A DNA stretch of 64,000 bases from assembly GCA_039105265.1 (NCBI GenBank), contig JAPFFF010000065.1, positions 62,001 to 126,000 on the forward strand. Direction: 5' to 3'. Positions 20,369 through 30,299 of the stretch are shown piece after piece. The position numbers were made by a program, and so were the translations under genes. Positions within the stretch are counted from its first letter, which is position 1. Every line of letters starts with the position of its first letter. Source of the DNA: Tritrichomonas musculus (Eukaryota; Parabasalia; Tritrichomonadida; Tritrichomonadidae). The notes under the pieces were generated by a model that saw nothing but the letters and a program-made list of their open reading frames with translations, searched no databases and had not been told where the DNA came from.

Positions 20369-21817
20369 ATGAACTTTCAGATGAAAAATTTTTCGCAAAT
20401 AGAAGATATACAAAATCAAAATGTGGAAGCATTTCTTTCCAATTTAACAGATAGAAACGATTTATATCATTTTCCAAAAAATTATTGTCAATATGTTGCA
20501 GATAATGCAATAGAATTGCTTGATATTGCTCTTAATATAAAAGATAATTTATTACCAATTAAAAATGATATAAGCCGAAAAGCATTTTTAATACTTTCAA
20601 ATTCCCCAAAAAAAGTAATGCGAAAATTATTGATTGATGGAAATTTTCTGATTAAATCAACAATTGTTTTGGAGCAATTACATATGTATACTTCTTTTAT
20701 TTTAGCAAAAGAACAAGTAAGTAGAATTGCCTCTATATTTAATAATATAATTATCAAAACCAAAGATAGAAATATAATTATTGATTCAATTGGATTTCTC
20801 ACACAAATGATTCCATTCATAGAAGATGAATCAGTATTCAATTTCTTTTGTTTGGTAGTTTCAATCGAAGATGATTTCAAAGAAATGCAACTTTTTTTAT
20901 CTCAAGTCAACTTGTATGATTTCTTAATAAATGAATTGCCCAATGAAAAGGAAACTAATTTTGAAAAAGAAAAAAACATATTTCATATCATTAAAATTTG
21001 TCTACAAAATCCAATTCTTCAAAGTTCTTTTCAAAAAGAAGAAGTTTTAAATAAATTATTTGACAGACTTAAAAAAAGAAAATACATTTTTACAACTTTA
21101 CAAAAACAATCAGATTATGGTGATAAAAAAATAGCCATTCTAAATGAAATCTACGAATCCCTGTCATTTCTCGTGTGTAAAAAACTTATTGATAAAATGA
21201 ATCCACTTTTTTCTCAGTCAATTGAAATAATTAAACTTTTTTACAATTCAATCTATACGATGCCAAATGCAGATATTGCAAGCATTGACTGTTGTGCCCA
21301 CAAGTTCATCAGGAAATATCACATATTCGTGTTTGATTTGATATCAAAAGTTGCAGTTTTAAAGGCTGATATAATAAATGAAGATTCACAGAATATTTTG
21401 ATAAAAACGATTGAAAGAATCATTCATGTTTTCCCTAATTCAACGAATTTGATTGTAGCTGCCTTTCGTGTTGTAAAGTCTTCATTGCATTCTAGCACCT
21501 TTGCCACAAAAATGGTCGATTCACTGATGCCGCTGATGATTTCTCTTGCAAAATCAAAGACAAAAACAGCTTCGTCAGCAGCTGCTACTCATTTTTTAGC
21601 CGACATGGAGCACACGAAGAAAGTAAGTAAAATGATCAGCAACTTCTTGACATTAAATGAAGAGTACATGTCTTTTTATAATTCATGTTTCAAGAATTAT
21701 ATGGAGCATGCATATGTACCCTATGGGGGCCCTGTTGTCAAATTTTCCAGTATTGAAATAGAAAAGATTAAAAAAAAGGAAAATATTGATGGTTCAAAAA
21801 TACATATTGTCACATGA
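20369..21817 (+). CDS. Orphan alpha-helical (armadillo-like) protein
   Basis: 482 residues, no signal peptide or membrane span. The sequence is an almost continuous series of amphipathic helices with Leu/Ile at heptad-like spacing (LDIALNIKDNLLPI, FLTQMIPFIEDESVF, ILNEIYESLSFLV), consistent with an ARM/HEAT-type solenoid. The C-terminal third is less AT-rich and better ordered (SKTKTASSAAATHFLADM, then NYMEHAYVPYGGPVVKF), and is probably the most conserved part. I do not recognise the family. A scaffold or phosphatase-regulator type of role would be a guess from the fold only. The start is the first ATG, 28 nt after an initiator-like TCATA. Confidence 0.8.
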   Translation: MNFQMKNFSQIEDIQNQNVEAFLSNLTDRNDLYHFPKNYCQYVADNAIELLDIALNIKDNLLPIKNDISRKAFLILSNSPKKVMRKLLIDGNFLIKSTIVLEQLHMYTSFILAKEQVSRIASIFNNIIIKTKDRNIIIDSIGFLTQMIPFIEDESVFNFFCLVVSIEDDFKEMQLFLSQVNLYDFLINELPNEKETNFEKEKNIFHIIKICLQNPILQSSFQKEEVLNKLFDRLKKRKYIFTTLQKQSDYGDKKIAILNEIYESLSFLVCKKLIDKMNPLFSQSIEIIKLFYNSIYTMPNADIASIDCCAHKFIRKYHIFVFDLISKVAVLKADIINEDSQNILIKTIERIIHVFPNSTNLIVAAFRVVKSSLHSSTFATKMVDSLMPLMISLAKSKTKTASSAAATHFLADMEHTKKVSKMISNFLTLNEEYMSFYNSCFKNYMEHAYVPYGGPVVKFSSIEIEKIKKKENIDGSKIHIVT

Positions 21818-21926
21818 TAAATTGTTTTGATTCAAATAAGTGAATTTATATTTTGAAAAAGGTTATTTGTAATTAATAAACATTCATATTTCGGAAAATA
21901 TTATTTTTTTTTTTATTTATTTATTT

Positions 21927-21992
21927 GGTATTTGGAGTGATGTTTCTCCGTAGGACAGACATCCCTCCAATCTCAGCGCTACATTCGTTCTT
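21927..21992. ncRNA. GC-rich stem-loop island bounded by poly-T, candidate small RNA
   Basis: About 60 bases of balanced composition sit between a T run at about 21902-21912 and one at 21992-22010. A hairpin is visible: TTGGAG and GATGT on the 5' side pair with ACATC and CTCCAA on the 3' side, with an inner TCC-GTA-GGA cap. The trailing T run would serve as a Pol III terminator on the plus strand. No known RNA family was recognised and no A/B box is present, so this is a candidate only. Confidence 0.3.
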
Positions 21993-22010
21993 TTTTTTTT
22001 TTTTTTTTTT

Positions 22011-22924
22011 GAAGGATAATTTAAATTTTAAAACTACAATATTTTTGTGAAATTAGTATATAATAAACAGCAATATATTTTAATATATATTATTTTTAAG
22101 TTTAGCCTAGAAATTGAGTTATAATCAAAATAATTATAGTAAAATTGAGAAGAATTTGAGCAATTATTAGGTCTTATTTTTTTTACATCACAAATTCTAT
22201 AAACGTCTTTTTTCATAAAAAAACGATTTTTTGAGTTGTAGTATTAATGAAACTTTTTGAATGCGGATAATTTTTTTTAATTTTAATAAGAATCAAAAAT
22301 AATATTATTTCATTTGAAAAACATTTTACTATTTTATCATTTTATTTCTAAATTATTTAAAACATTTTTAATATAAAATAATAATTGTAGATCAAGATTG
22401 AAATAAAAAATTAATATCGAGAAAATAACGTATTTACAATTGTAATTTTTAAACGGACAAGTTGTATACAATTGTAAATACAAAAACCAAGGCTTAGCAA
22501 TTATCCATTCAATTTGAATCTTATTATTAGTTTATCTGCTATCATGAAAGAATAAAATTTCATAAAATAGATCATTTATTAAATTAATCAAAATTTTAAA
22601 TTTTTTTGAATTAAATATTGATGGTTAAAGGCAGGATATTATAAACTTAATATCTTGAATAAAGTTTTAGCAATATAGGGCCCTTTAACTTTTATTTGAA
22701 GAATTGCATATTTGATCCATAATCAAATTCAATTTCTTAATTTGTACTGTCAGTTTGGTAATATCTGAAATTTTCATTCTTTATTCAGAGAATTCCGAAT
22801 CATGATCAAAATCTAGATTTACCGTGTCAGTGGAATCTTTCAAATTGAAAGAAAAATGGATTTTGTACTCCAAAAATAGTGGATAAAATCTTTTCCTTTA
22901 TAAAAACAATTCAAAAAAAAGCTA
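22011..22924. other. AT-rich spacer with a 15-bp inverted repeat
   Basis: Perfect 15-bp arms (GTATTTACAATTGTA) lie at 22430-22444 and 22467-22481 with a 22-base loop. No gene is supported; the short frames here lack coding character. Confidence 0.4.
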
Positions 22925-23641
22925 TCAAGCAGATAAAAGTTGAATATTGGTTATTTCTTTCTTAAAATGAGAAGATAGGTCAGTTAATATCATTTTCTTT
23001 CCAATTGATCTCAAATAGTTTTTCAAGTAAGGACCAAATTTAACGTTATATCTAATCATTTGATAAGGATAAGCTGTTAAAATGCCATTTAAATGAGACA
23101 TTTGAATTAGAAAATGCATCTGGGACCACTTATAAAAATTACTTTTAGGTTTAGGCAGAATATTACAAAAACATCCCATTGATGTAGCAAATCCAATGTA
23201 CCCAAATACTCTATCTGTGAAAAACTTTTCAGCTCCTTTGAAGGACATATTGAATTCTCTACGATCTGACTTTTTATGATATCTGAATTCTCGTAAGCAT
23301 TGAATAGGATAATTAATTCCTGTGGCATATAAAGCACCTAATGACCCTCCTGCTAAATAAACAATTGTTTGCGACTTATTTTTTGGATCTTCATGAATAT
23401 TTTTGAAATCTTCACTAATGAGAGAAAGAGTATCAACTGCTGCTTGATAAGCAATGTTAGATACTCCATTTTGAATAGATGCTAAAGAAATATCCAATAA
23501 ATCTAATTTTATTGAGTTAGGGGCTCCTTGAATTCCTTTGAAAACGAAATCTGTAATCATTCCACTCATCATCGCCCCTGCAAATGAACTTTGAAGTAAT
23601 ACTTTGTCAGATGTAACTGGTATTTTATTGATTTGGCTCAT
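22925..23641 (-). CDS. Divergent mitochondrial-carrier-like membrane protein
   Basis: 238 residues. Two segments match the P-x-Q-x-x-R variant of the carrier signature after a hydrophobic stretch: ALYATGINYPIQCLREFR and GILTAYPYQMIRYNVKFG. Gly-rich hydrophobic helices (SFAGAMMSGMITDFVF, YLAGGSLGALYATG, GYIGFATSMGCFCNIL) fit a small multi-pass protein. In trichomonads carriers of this family sit in the hydrogenosome membrane, so export of metabolites across it is a reasonable but unproven guess. It is shorter than the usual 300 residues and lacks the acidic residue of the canonical PxD/ExxK/R, so assignment is tentative. It is transcribed away from the Arf-like gene with an 840-bp shared upstream region. 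Confidence 0.5.
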   Translation of the reverse strand: MSQINKIPVTSDKVLLQSSFAGAMMSGMITDFVFKGIQGAPNSIKLDLLDISLASIQNGVSNIAYQAAVDTLSLISEDFKNIHEDPKNKSQTIVYLAGGSLGALYATGINYPIQCLREFRYHKKSDRREFNMSFKGAEKFFTDRVFGYIGFATSMGCFCNILPKPKSNFYKWSQMHFLIQMSHLNGILTAYPYQMIRYNVKFGPYLKNYLRSIGKKMILTDLSSHFKKEITNIQLLSA

Positions 23642-24478
23642 GGTATACGAATAAAAATAATTTGATGAAACATCAAAAATTGAATAACATTGAAATGTAT
23701 TGAAAAAAGCAACTTTTTAAATAATGTACGTTTACGTAATTTATACATATTGAGATTCCAAATTTAAATTGTTTCATTTATTTCAATTTTAAATTAAATT
23801 TCTTTGAGATAAAATGGAAAACGATGAAATAAAAATTCTGTTATTTTACATATATCAAAAAGTGGATTTCAATAATATATTGGTCAATTTTCAATTCTCA
23901 CAATTTTGAGAATAGAATAGTCCGAAAGTTTCTCAAAATTGTGAGAATGAATATCCCCCTAATTGAATCTTTATATGTCCATATTAAGAAAAGATATTTT
24001 GTTTGATAATAATGGATTTCTAAAATATGATTTATATACATTATTTTATTCTGGGCTTTAAATGGTCATAATTATATGTCAATCAAACTTTTTCACTAAA
24101 AGTAATGAGGCATCTATGTTAATACTGGTCATTTTGGATGATTACTTATAACGAGTTCTTATCAATTTGATAAACTTTTTGAATATAATGTTCTTCTTGA
24201 TCCAATGTACATTGTTTTGTGCGATTTGATGATACTGAGAATACAAATAGAAGAGGGATAAGTATTTTTGTTCTATTTCAATCTTACATAGAAATAAATA
24301 GAATTGTTTTTATATTAATACATGATTTATTTTACTTCAAAATTATATAAATTTAATTTATTTTAATATATTAATAAAATATTTATTCAAAAATATAGCA
24401 TGTTTTTAGTTATTTTTATCAAAATATTTGTGAATATTTTACAACAGTAAAATTTAAACGTTCAAATTAAAAACAATA
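23642..24478. promoter_or_regulatory. Divergent intergenic region with a 19-bp perfect inverted repeat
   Basis: The region separates two genes pointing away from each other. Arms ATTCTCACAATTTTGAGAA (23894-23912) and its exact complement (23930-23948) enclose a 17-base loop. It could be a protein-binding site, an extruded cruciform or a MITE relic. I cannot decide from sequence. Confidence 0.4.
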
Positions 24479-25006
24479 ATGGGAGGCCATTTGAGCAAAC
24501 AAAAAAAAGCCCGTTGTATATTGTATGGCCTTGATTCTGTTGGAAAAACTACACTTCTATACCGAATAAAATCAAATGAGAGTATTAATGCTACTCCAAC
24601 TCTTGGATTTAATGTAGAAGAGATAAAATATAATGGACTTGATTTAATTTTATGGGATATCGGTGGTCAGAGTAGAACTCGAGTTTTATGGGATCACTTT
24701 TGTCATAATTGCCAGGCTATTATTTATGTAATTGATTCTAGTGATATTGAACGATTAGATGAAGTAAAAAAACAGTTATTTGATGTACTAAAAAAAGAAC
24801 TTTTACGAGATTCAATCCTTCTTATTTATGCTAATAAACAAGATTTACCAAATGCACTTAAAACTGACGAATTAATTGATCGATTAGAACTTAAATCAAT
24901 TTCAGATCGAGAATGGAAAATTCAGGGAGCTTGCTCTTTGACAGGAGAAGGATTACATGAAGGTTTTGACTGGCTTTCACAACAAATTCAAAATAAGTTT
25001 TTTTGA
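24479..25006 (+). CDS. Arf/Arl family small GTPase
   Basis: 175 residues, the normal Arf length. MGG at the N-terminus gives Gly2 for myristoylation. Nucleotide-binding motifs are complete: P-loop GLDSVGKT (17-24), switch I TPTLGFNVE with Thr41, WDIGGQ with Gln64, NKQD (119-122) and CSLTGEGL (152-159). Members regulate membrane traffic by GTP-dependent binding to membranes. The sequence is clearly Arf-like, but SKQKKARCILYGLDS and GGQSRTRVLWDHF differ from Arf1 enough to suggest an Arl or lineage-specific paralogue. No regulator or effector lies nearby. Confidence 0.95.
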   Translation: MGGHLSKQKKARCILYGLDSVGKTTLLYRIKSNESINATPTLGFNVEEIKYNGLDLILWDIGGQSRTRVLWDHFCHNCQAIIYVIDSSDIERLDEVKKQLFDVLKKELLRDSILLIYANKQDLPNALKTDELIDRLELKSISDREWKIQGACSLTGEGLHEGFDWLSQQIQNKFF

Positions 25007-25334
25007 ATGATTTTTGGTTTAGTAATAAAAACTGAAAAATGACATGAACAAAGAGAAAATGCATCAGAATTGTTATTATATACTTAAGTTGAGAGCACAG
25101 AAAAAGTCAATATAATAATATTTGATTTGATAAGTCTTAACATTGATCGTTCTTCAAGTAGATGGAAGAAGGTCTTATCATTTCCAGATGTTCAGTTTGT
25201 ACATGTAATCTTTTATTACAAATATGAATCTTTTTTGTAATTTTTAAAGGAAAAGATATTTTCACAAATATTTAAACCTGCAATTTGAATCTTTTCAAAT
25301 GTTTATATTCTTGATTATTTAAATATAAATGCAA
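25007..25334. other. Spacer before tRNA-Asp
   Basis: AT-rich; no gene seen. Confidence 0.4.
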
Positions 25335-25405
25335 TGGTCGGTAGTGTAATGGCCGCATAGGAGAATGTCGTTCTTAAGGATCGGGTTCGATTCCCGGCTG
25401 ACCAG
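25335..25405 (+). tRNA. tRNA-Asp(GTC)
   Basis: A cloverleaf on the plus strand: acceptor TGGTCGG/CTGACCA with one G-T pair, D arm GTGT-AATGGCC-GCAT, anticodon loop ATGTCGT (anticodon GTC), T arm TCGGG-TTCGATT-CCCGG, discriminator G, and TTTTTT at 25407-25412 as terminator. The anticodon stem has one G-A mismatch at its base and a G-T pair, and the D stem uses G-T pairs, but the B box is perfect. The gene lies 48 bases from the end of the convergent kinase gene. Confidence 0.85.
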
Positions 25406-25452
25406 ATTTTTTGATATTTTTTTATCTTAAAGTAATCTTCAAGCAGATGATA

Positions 25453-28400
25453 TTAAAATATACTGCAATAATTGTCATATAATCCTTCATAAAATGATTT
25501 ATTCACATCATTTACTTTGTCGATTTCCGGATTAATTGGAATTCTTCCAAATAAAATGCAATATGGAGGTGTGTATATAATAGATTTCATATTTTGAATA
25601 ATGTTTTCAATATCATATTTATATTCTTCAATATTTCCGAAAAGATTTTCATATAAACTGTTTGTGCATTTAAGCATTCTTTTGATTTCATCATTTTTAG
25701 ACATTAATGAAAAGATGTTCATATTGGCCTTTCTATCAAATTTTGTGTCTTGTTCTTCATCTAGATCTTTCATATTTTGAAGAATGTTTTCAATGTATCC
25801 TTGAAATTCAGCATTTTGATTGTTTATTTCCCCTGAATTTGGATAGAAATTGAAATCAGGATTATTAAAATGCATATTTTTATACTCTTCAAAATATTTC
25901 TTATTATAATCTTTTTCTTTACATTTTTCTTTGTTATTTTTATCTTCATTTGCATTAATGAAATTTGAGTAATCAAAATCTTCGTGCTCTTTATTTTGAA
26001 TACTTATTGTTGACTTTTTTTCTTTTGTTTGTGTATCACTTATTCTCCATTCAGATGATGAATTGCAATTGGAATTGTTTGGTTTAAATAATGGAAAATT
26101 CAAATAAAAATCGATAAGATTACTTATCTTTATTTTGCCTTTTTGATAAATGTATTTGAGACTAAATGAATAAGAGTTGCACGTTGAGAGAAAGAGAAGT
26201 CTAAATAATGGTTGAAACATTGATTTCATCAAGTAATGTTTAGCTGTTTCAATATTGATTTCTGACTCTTCATTCAAATAATACTGAGCAAGTTTCAAAT
26301 TGGCAAAACAAGTCAGAAATATTTTTGAAATATTCAATCTTTCATCATCTGTGATTGGCTGATTTCGGAACATGGTAATAACGTTCTCATATTCTGAAAC
26401 TAATTTATAATGTTCCATTGATTCCTCAATTTTTCTTTCTTCATCACAAATGCGAGCAAGGTTGAATTCAGCTAGAGAGAACTGGTGTTTTGATGATCGA
26501 TTGTACATATAAATTGCATTTTCTTTTTTATTTAAATAAAACTCGCAGAACAAACCGTAATTATTCTGGCCAAAAGGATACTCGTTTAATCCAGCCTCTT
26601 TCAAAAACTTCTCTGCCAATTCATTATCTTTCTTTTGGTGATCATTTTCAAAGAGGTAAATCAAGCCAAGATCGTTATTTGATCTATAATAATTGAAATT
26701 GTATTCATTCATTTCAAAATATGAAGTTGTCTCATTGTTATATTCAAATGCAAAATTTTGATCAACAAAGTCTTTCTTTAAACAGCTTTCTTTATAATAT
26801 TGAATTGATTTGTCAATGTCCCTATCAACGCCTTTTGCGTTTTCATATATGTAGCCAAGATAGAAAAGAGCATTTGGATTATTTTTCTGCCTCGACATTT
26901 CAAAGTATTCCCGTGCTTTCCGATAGTTTTTTTGTCTATAATTTAACAATCCCAAGTAGTATAATGAATAAGAATAGTTTTGATACGAAGCCAACTCAAA
27001 ATAATGTTTTGAATAATCTTTTTCTACTCCTTCTCCTTCCAAATAAAGAACACCTAAAATGTTGTTGGCCGATGGATTGTTTTGTTTGGCTGATAACTCA
27101 AAATAATAAAGAGACTTCTTCATATCTTGTTGAACTCCATTTCCACAAAGATAAATAACAAGAAGTGCGCTTTGATTGTCCAGTTTGGCTGCTTTTTCAT
27201 AACACTCTCTTGCTTTTGAATAATCTTTTTCAACACCTTTTCCATAAAGATAAAGTTGACCAAGACTTGTAAGTGCATTAGAATTTTGGTTGGATGCTTT
27301 TTCATAGCATTCTTTAGCTTTTACATATTCTTTTTCATCGTAATAAACAATTCCTAAATAATAGTAGCCGTCGATATTCGACATTTCAATTGCTTTTTCA
27401 AAATTCAATTTTGCTTTCTTCAAATCTCTTTTAATTCCTCCTCCTTTGTAATAAATAATTCCAAGCTGAATGAAAGCATCTGAAACATTTAGTTTTGCCG
27501 CTGTTTCCAGATATTTGATTGCCTTTGAATAGTTTTGTGAAACTCCTTTTCCTTCATAATACAAAATTCCCAATTGAAGAAATGCGTTTCCATTATATAA
27601 CTTTGCTGACTGCTCAAAGTACTGTGTAGCTTTTGGATAATCAATTTCAACACCAAATCCTTTAAAATAAAGAAATCCTAAATTAAATAAAGCATTTGAA
27701 TTTTTCAATTTGGCTGCCTTTTCAAGATATTCTTTTACTTTTAAATAATCTTGATTGACACCATTTCCATAATAATAAAGCATTCCTAGGTCGTTAATAG
27801 CATCTGGATAATTTTGTTCTGCCGCTAGTTCGAAGAAATACTTCGTTTTGGAATAATCAATTTCAGTATATTGTCCATCAGAATAAAAGAGACCTAATGC
27901 ATATTGAACTCTTGGATTATTTGCAGCAGCAGATTTCTCAAAGAATTCAATTGCTTTTGTGATATCTTTTGCAATTCCTATACCTTTTAAATAATGTAGA
28001 CCTATCTCAAAGTCTGAATTTGAATTTTTCAATTTCGATGATGCATAATAATATTCTAAAGCTTTCTTATGATCTACACTAAAGCCAAATCCTTTATCAT
28101 ATGATACTCCCAAATAAAATAGATCTTGTGATTCTCTTGAATCATCCTGTTTTATTTCTATTTTATTTGATTGGAATGCTAATTCGTAATAATACTTTGC
28201 TTTTGAAACGTCTGACTGAACGCCTTGTCCATATTTATACATTGATGATAATGCTAAATATGCATCTGGACTATTTTGTTCTGCTGCTAGTTCAAAAAAC
28301 TTCTTTGCTATTTCATCATTTTGTGGATAAAATTCACCAAAATAATACAAACCACCAATAAAAAAAAGTGCTTTTGGATTTCTTTTTCTAGCAGCTAATT

Positions 28401-30243
28401 CCAATAAATCTAATCCTTTTGATTCATCTTTTTCTACTCCTTCTCCATTTATATAAATATTTCCTAGATAGTAAAGAGCATCTGAATTATCTAAATCTTT
28501 TGCTAATTCTAAGTATTTCAATGATTTAGAATAGTCATAGCTGACATAATCACCTTTATTATATGCAACTCCTAACCAGCAGATAACGCTTGGAAAATCA
28601 TTCTGAAGCATTAATTGAATAAATAACGAAACATAATTCATATATTTATTAAATTGTTCAACTTTTTCTGAGCAAAGGAAAATACTTGAAGTGAAGTATT
28701 GAATCATTTCATTTTGGTCAAAATTCATTGATTTTTTGTTAATTATATTTTCTTCCAAAAAGTCAAAAGAATTCAATTGTATTACTATTTCTTTAATATG
28801 TTTTATTGTTGGTCTTTCAGATGCTTTTAATTTGACACATTGCTGTGAAATCCTTCTGATTTCTTTTGGTCCTTTTTCAATCTCTGGAACATCGTTATTC
28901 AATAATCTCTCAAAAATTTGTTCATTGTTATCGTGTCCAAACCGATTTTTCTTCTCAAAAATGAAATAGATGATTTGTCCAAGTGAAAAAATGTCAGTTG
29001 AAAATGAGATATCCAATCCTTTGTAAAGCTCTGGTGATCCGTATTGGTCCGATCCAAAGTCATATGTAAATGTGCAGTCTTCATCAATTTCTCGAATTGT
29101 TTCGAAATCATGAATGAATATGTTAAAATCATGATCAATTAGGATGTTCGACGGCTTTAAATCACGATGAACAAGTGAATTTGAGTGCAAATAATCAATT
29201 CCTTGAACAATTCGATTCAACACTGTCATTTTGAAGAAGTCATCGATCCTCTCTTTGTTGTTTAAAATGTAACCATCTAAGCTGCCGTTGCTCATGAATT
29301 CATAAGCAATTCCAACAATTTTGTTTTTCTCTTTAACAAAGCCATAAAAAGGCGTGAAGCAAAAATGTGAATGGTTCTGGCAAAAATATTTTTCATGTTG
29401 AGCAATTGATTGTTGACAAATTTTTATTGAAAATAAAAAAAGTGACGGAACATGAAAGGCCAAATAAATTGTGGTTCCATTTTTGCCGTATAATTGTCGT
29501 AACTTAATAAAATCTGATAGTTCAAATTCATTATTTTGTCTATTGTTGAATGTAATAAATTGGTGACCGTTTATTTTCTCTTTAATTGAATTTGTGAAGC
29601 TAAAAAAATCTGTCTTTAGTTTTTCTATGTTATCTAGTTGAAAAAAGTAATTAAGATCTTTTTTGATAGATTGTTCAAATGTTGGTTGGCTTTGTCCATA
29701 TCTAAAAAAAGAAGCGTCCTTGAAAAAGTTGGATGGAAAATAATATCTTCGTATTATGTAACATAAAATTGGTCTAATAGTTTTACAAATTAATATATTT
29801 GATTTAATATATTTATTTATTAATTTGACATGCTTATTATTGTTATTAATAATGGATTGAACTTCATCAAACGGAATTGTTTCCTTTGTATCAGAACCAA
29901 TATTGATTGTAGGGACTTTGATGTCTTCTAATAATTCATAAATTATATTATCTTCTAACGAATCTATTATATAGCAATTTGCTTCAGCACAAAGAATTAA
30001 GGATTTTATATTATTAATAGTTTGATCTATATTATAGGTAATAAATTTGAATTCCTTTATAGAATCAAATAAGAAGGATTTTATAATATTTCTGTCATAT
30101 TTATTTGAAATTTGTGATATATCTACATAATCAAAAGAAAATTTGGAATATATTTTCTGGATGAAATTATTATTGATATTTTTAATTAATGATTCGCGCG
30201 GAATTCTTTTGAATTCTAAAGAATTTGGCAGCGATAAATCCAT
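25453..30243 (-). CDS. Protein kinase with about 20 Sel1-like repeats
   Basis: 1,596 residues from ATG at 30243. Residues 1-240 are a helical N-terminal region. About 245-495 is a TKL-like kinase: Lys274 in FSIKIC, catalytic loop HRDLKPSN with Asp361, then HDFETIR where DFG is expected (Asp379 kept, Gly replaced by Glu381), and YGSPELY. About 550-1290 holds roughly 20 Sel1-like repeats of about 36 residues (e.g. LGxLYxxGxGVxxDYxKAxxYxExAA). The last 230 residues are charged and low-complexity. Sel1 repeats make protein-binding solenoids. Kinase-Sel1 fusions are a characteristic large family of trichomonads, presumably signalling scaffolds. The DFE change leaves catalytic competence uncertain. 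Confidence 0.95.
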   Translation of the reverse strand: MDLSLPNSLEFKRIPRESLIKNINNNFIQKIYSKFSFDYVDISQISNKYDRNIIKSFLFDSIKEFKFITYNIDQTINNIKSLILCAEANCYIIDSLEDNIIYELLEDIKVPTINIGSDTKETIPFDEVQSIINNNNKHVKLINKYIKSNILICKTIRPILCYIIRRYYFPSNFFKDASFFRYGQSQPTFEQSIKKDLNYFFQLDNIEKLKTDFFSFTNSIKEKINGHQFITFNNRQNNEFELSDFIKLRQLYGKNGTTIYLAFHVPSLFLFSIKICQQSIAQHEKYFCQNHSHFCFTPFYGFVKEKNKIVGIAYEFMSNGSLDGYILNNKERIDDFFKMTVLNRIVQGIDYLHSNSLVHRDLKPSNILIDHDFNIFIHDFETIREIDEDCTFTYDFGSDQYGSPELYKGLDISFSTDIFSLGQIIYFIFEKKNRFGHDNNEQIFERLLNNDVPEIEKGPKEIRRISQQCVKLKASERPTIKHIKEIVIQLNSFDFLEENIINKKSMNFDQNEMIQYFTSSIFLCSEKVEQFNKYMNYVSLFIQLMLQNDFPSVICWLGVAYNKGDYVSYDYSKSLKYLELAKDLDNSDALYYLGNIYINGEGVEKDESKGLDLLELAARKRNPKALFFIGGLYYFGEFYPQNDEIAKKFFELAAEQNSPDAYLALSSMYKYGQGVQSDVSKAKYYYELAFQSNKIEIKQDDSRESQDLFYLGVSYDKGFGFSVDHKKALEYYYASSKLKNSNSDFEIGLHYLKGIGIAKDITKAIEFFEKSAAANNPRVQYALGLFYSDGQYTEIDYSKTKYFFELAAEQNYPDAINDLGMLYYYGNGVNQDYLKVKEYLEKAAKLKNSNALFNLGFLYFKGFGVEIDYPKATQYFEQSAKLYNGNAFLQLGILYYEGKGVSQNYSKAIKYLETAAKLNVSDAFIQLGIIYYKGGGIKRDLKKAKLNFEKAIEMSNIDGYYYLGIVYYDEKEYVKAKECYEKASNQNSNALTSLGQLYLYGKGVEKDYSKARECYEKAAKLDNQSALLVIYLCGNGVQQDMKKSLYYFELSAKQNNPSANNILGVLYLEGEGVEKDYSKHYFELASYQNYSYSLYYLGLLNYRQKNYRKAREYFEMSRQKNNPNALFYLGYIYENAKGVDRDIDKSIQYYKESCLKKDFVDQNFAFEYNNETTSYFEMNEYNFNYYRSNNDLGLIYLFENDHQKKDNELAEKFLKEAGLNEYPFGQNNYGLFCEFYLNKKENAIYMYNRSSKHQFSLAEFNLARICDEERKIEESMEHYKLVSEYENVITMFRNQPITDDERLNISKIFLTCFANLKLAQYYLNEESEINIETAKHYLMKSMFQPLFRLLFLSTCNSYSFSLKYIYQKGKIKISNLIDFYLNFPLFKPNNSNCNSSSEWRISDTQTKEKKSTISIQNKEHEDFDYSNFINANEDKNNKEKCKEKDYNKKYFEEYKNMHFNNPDFNFYPNSGEINNQNAEFQGYIENILQNMKDLDEEQDTKFDRKANMNIFSLMSKNDEIKRMLKCTNSLYENLFGNIEEYKYDIENIIQNMKSIIYTPPYCILFGRIPINPEIDKVNDVNKSFYEGLYDNYCSIF

Positions 30244-30299
30244 CTTTTAATATAACTGAATAAAATGGTCAATTTATTTGTAACCATTTTTTTATCAAA

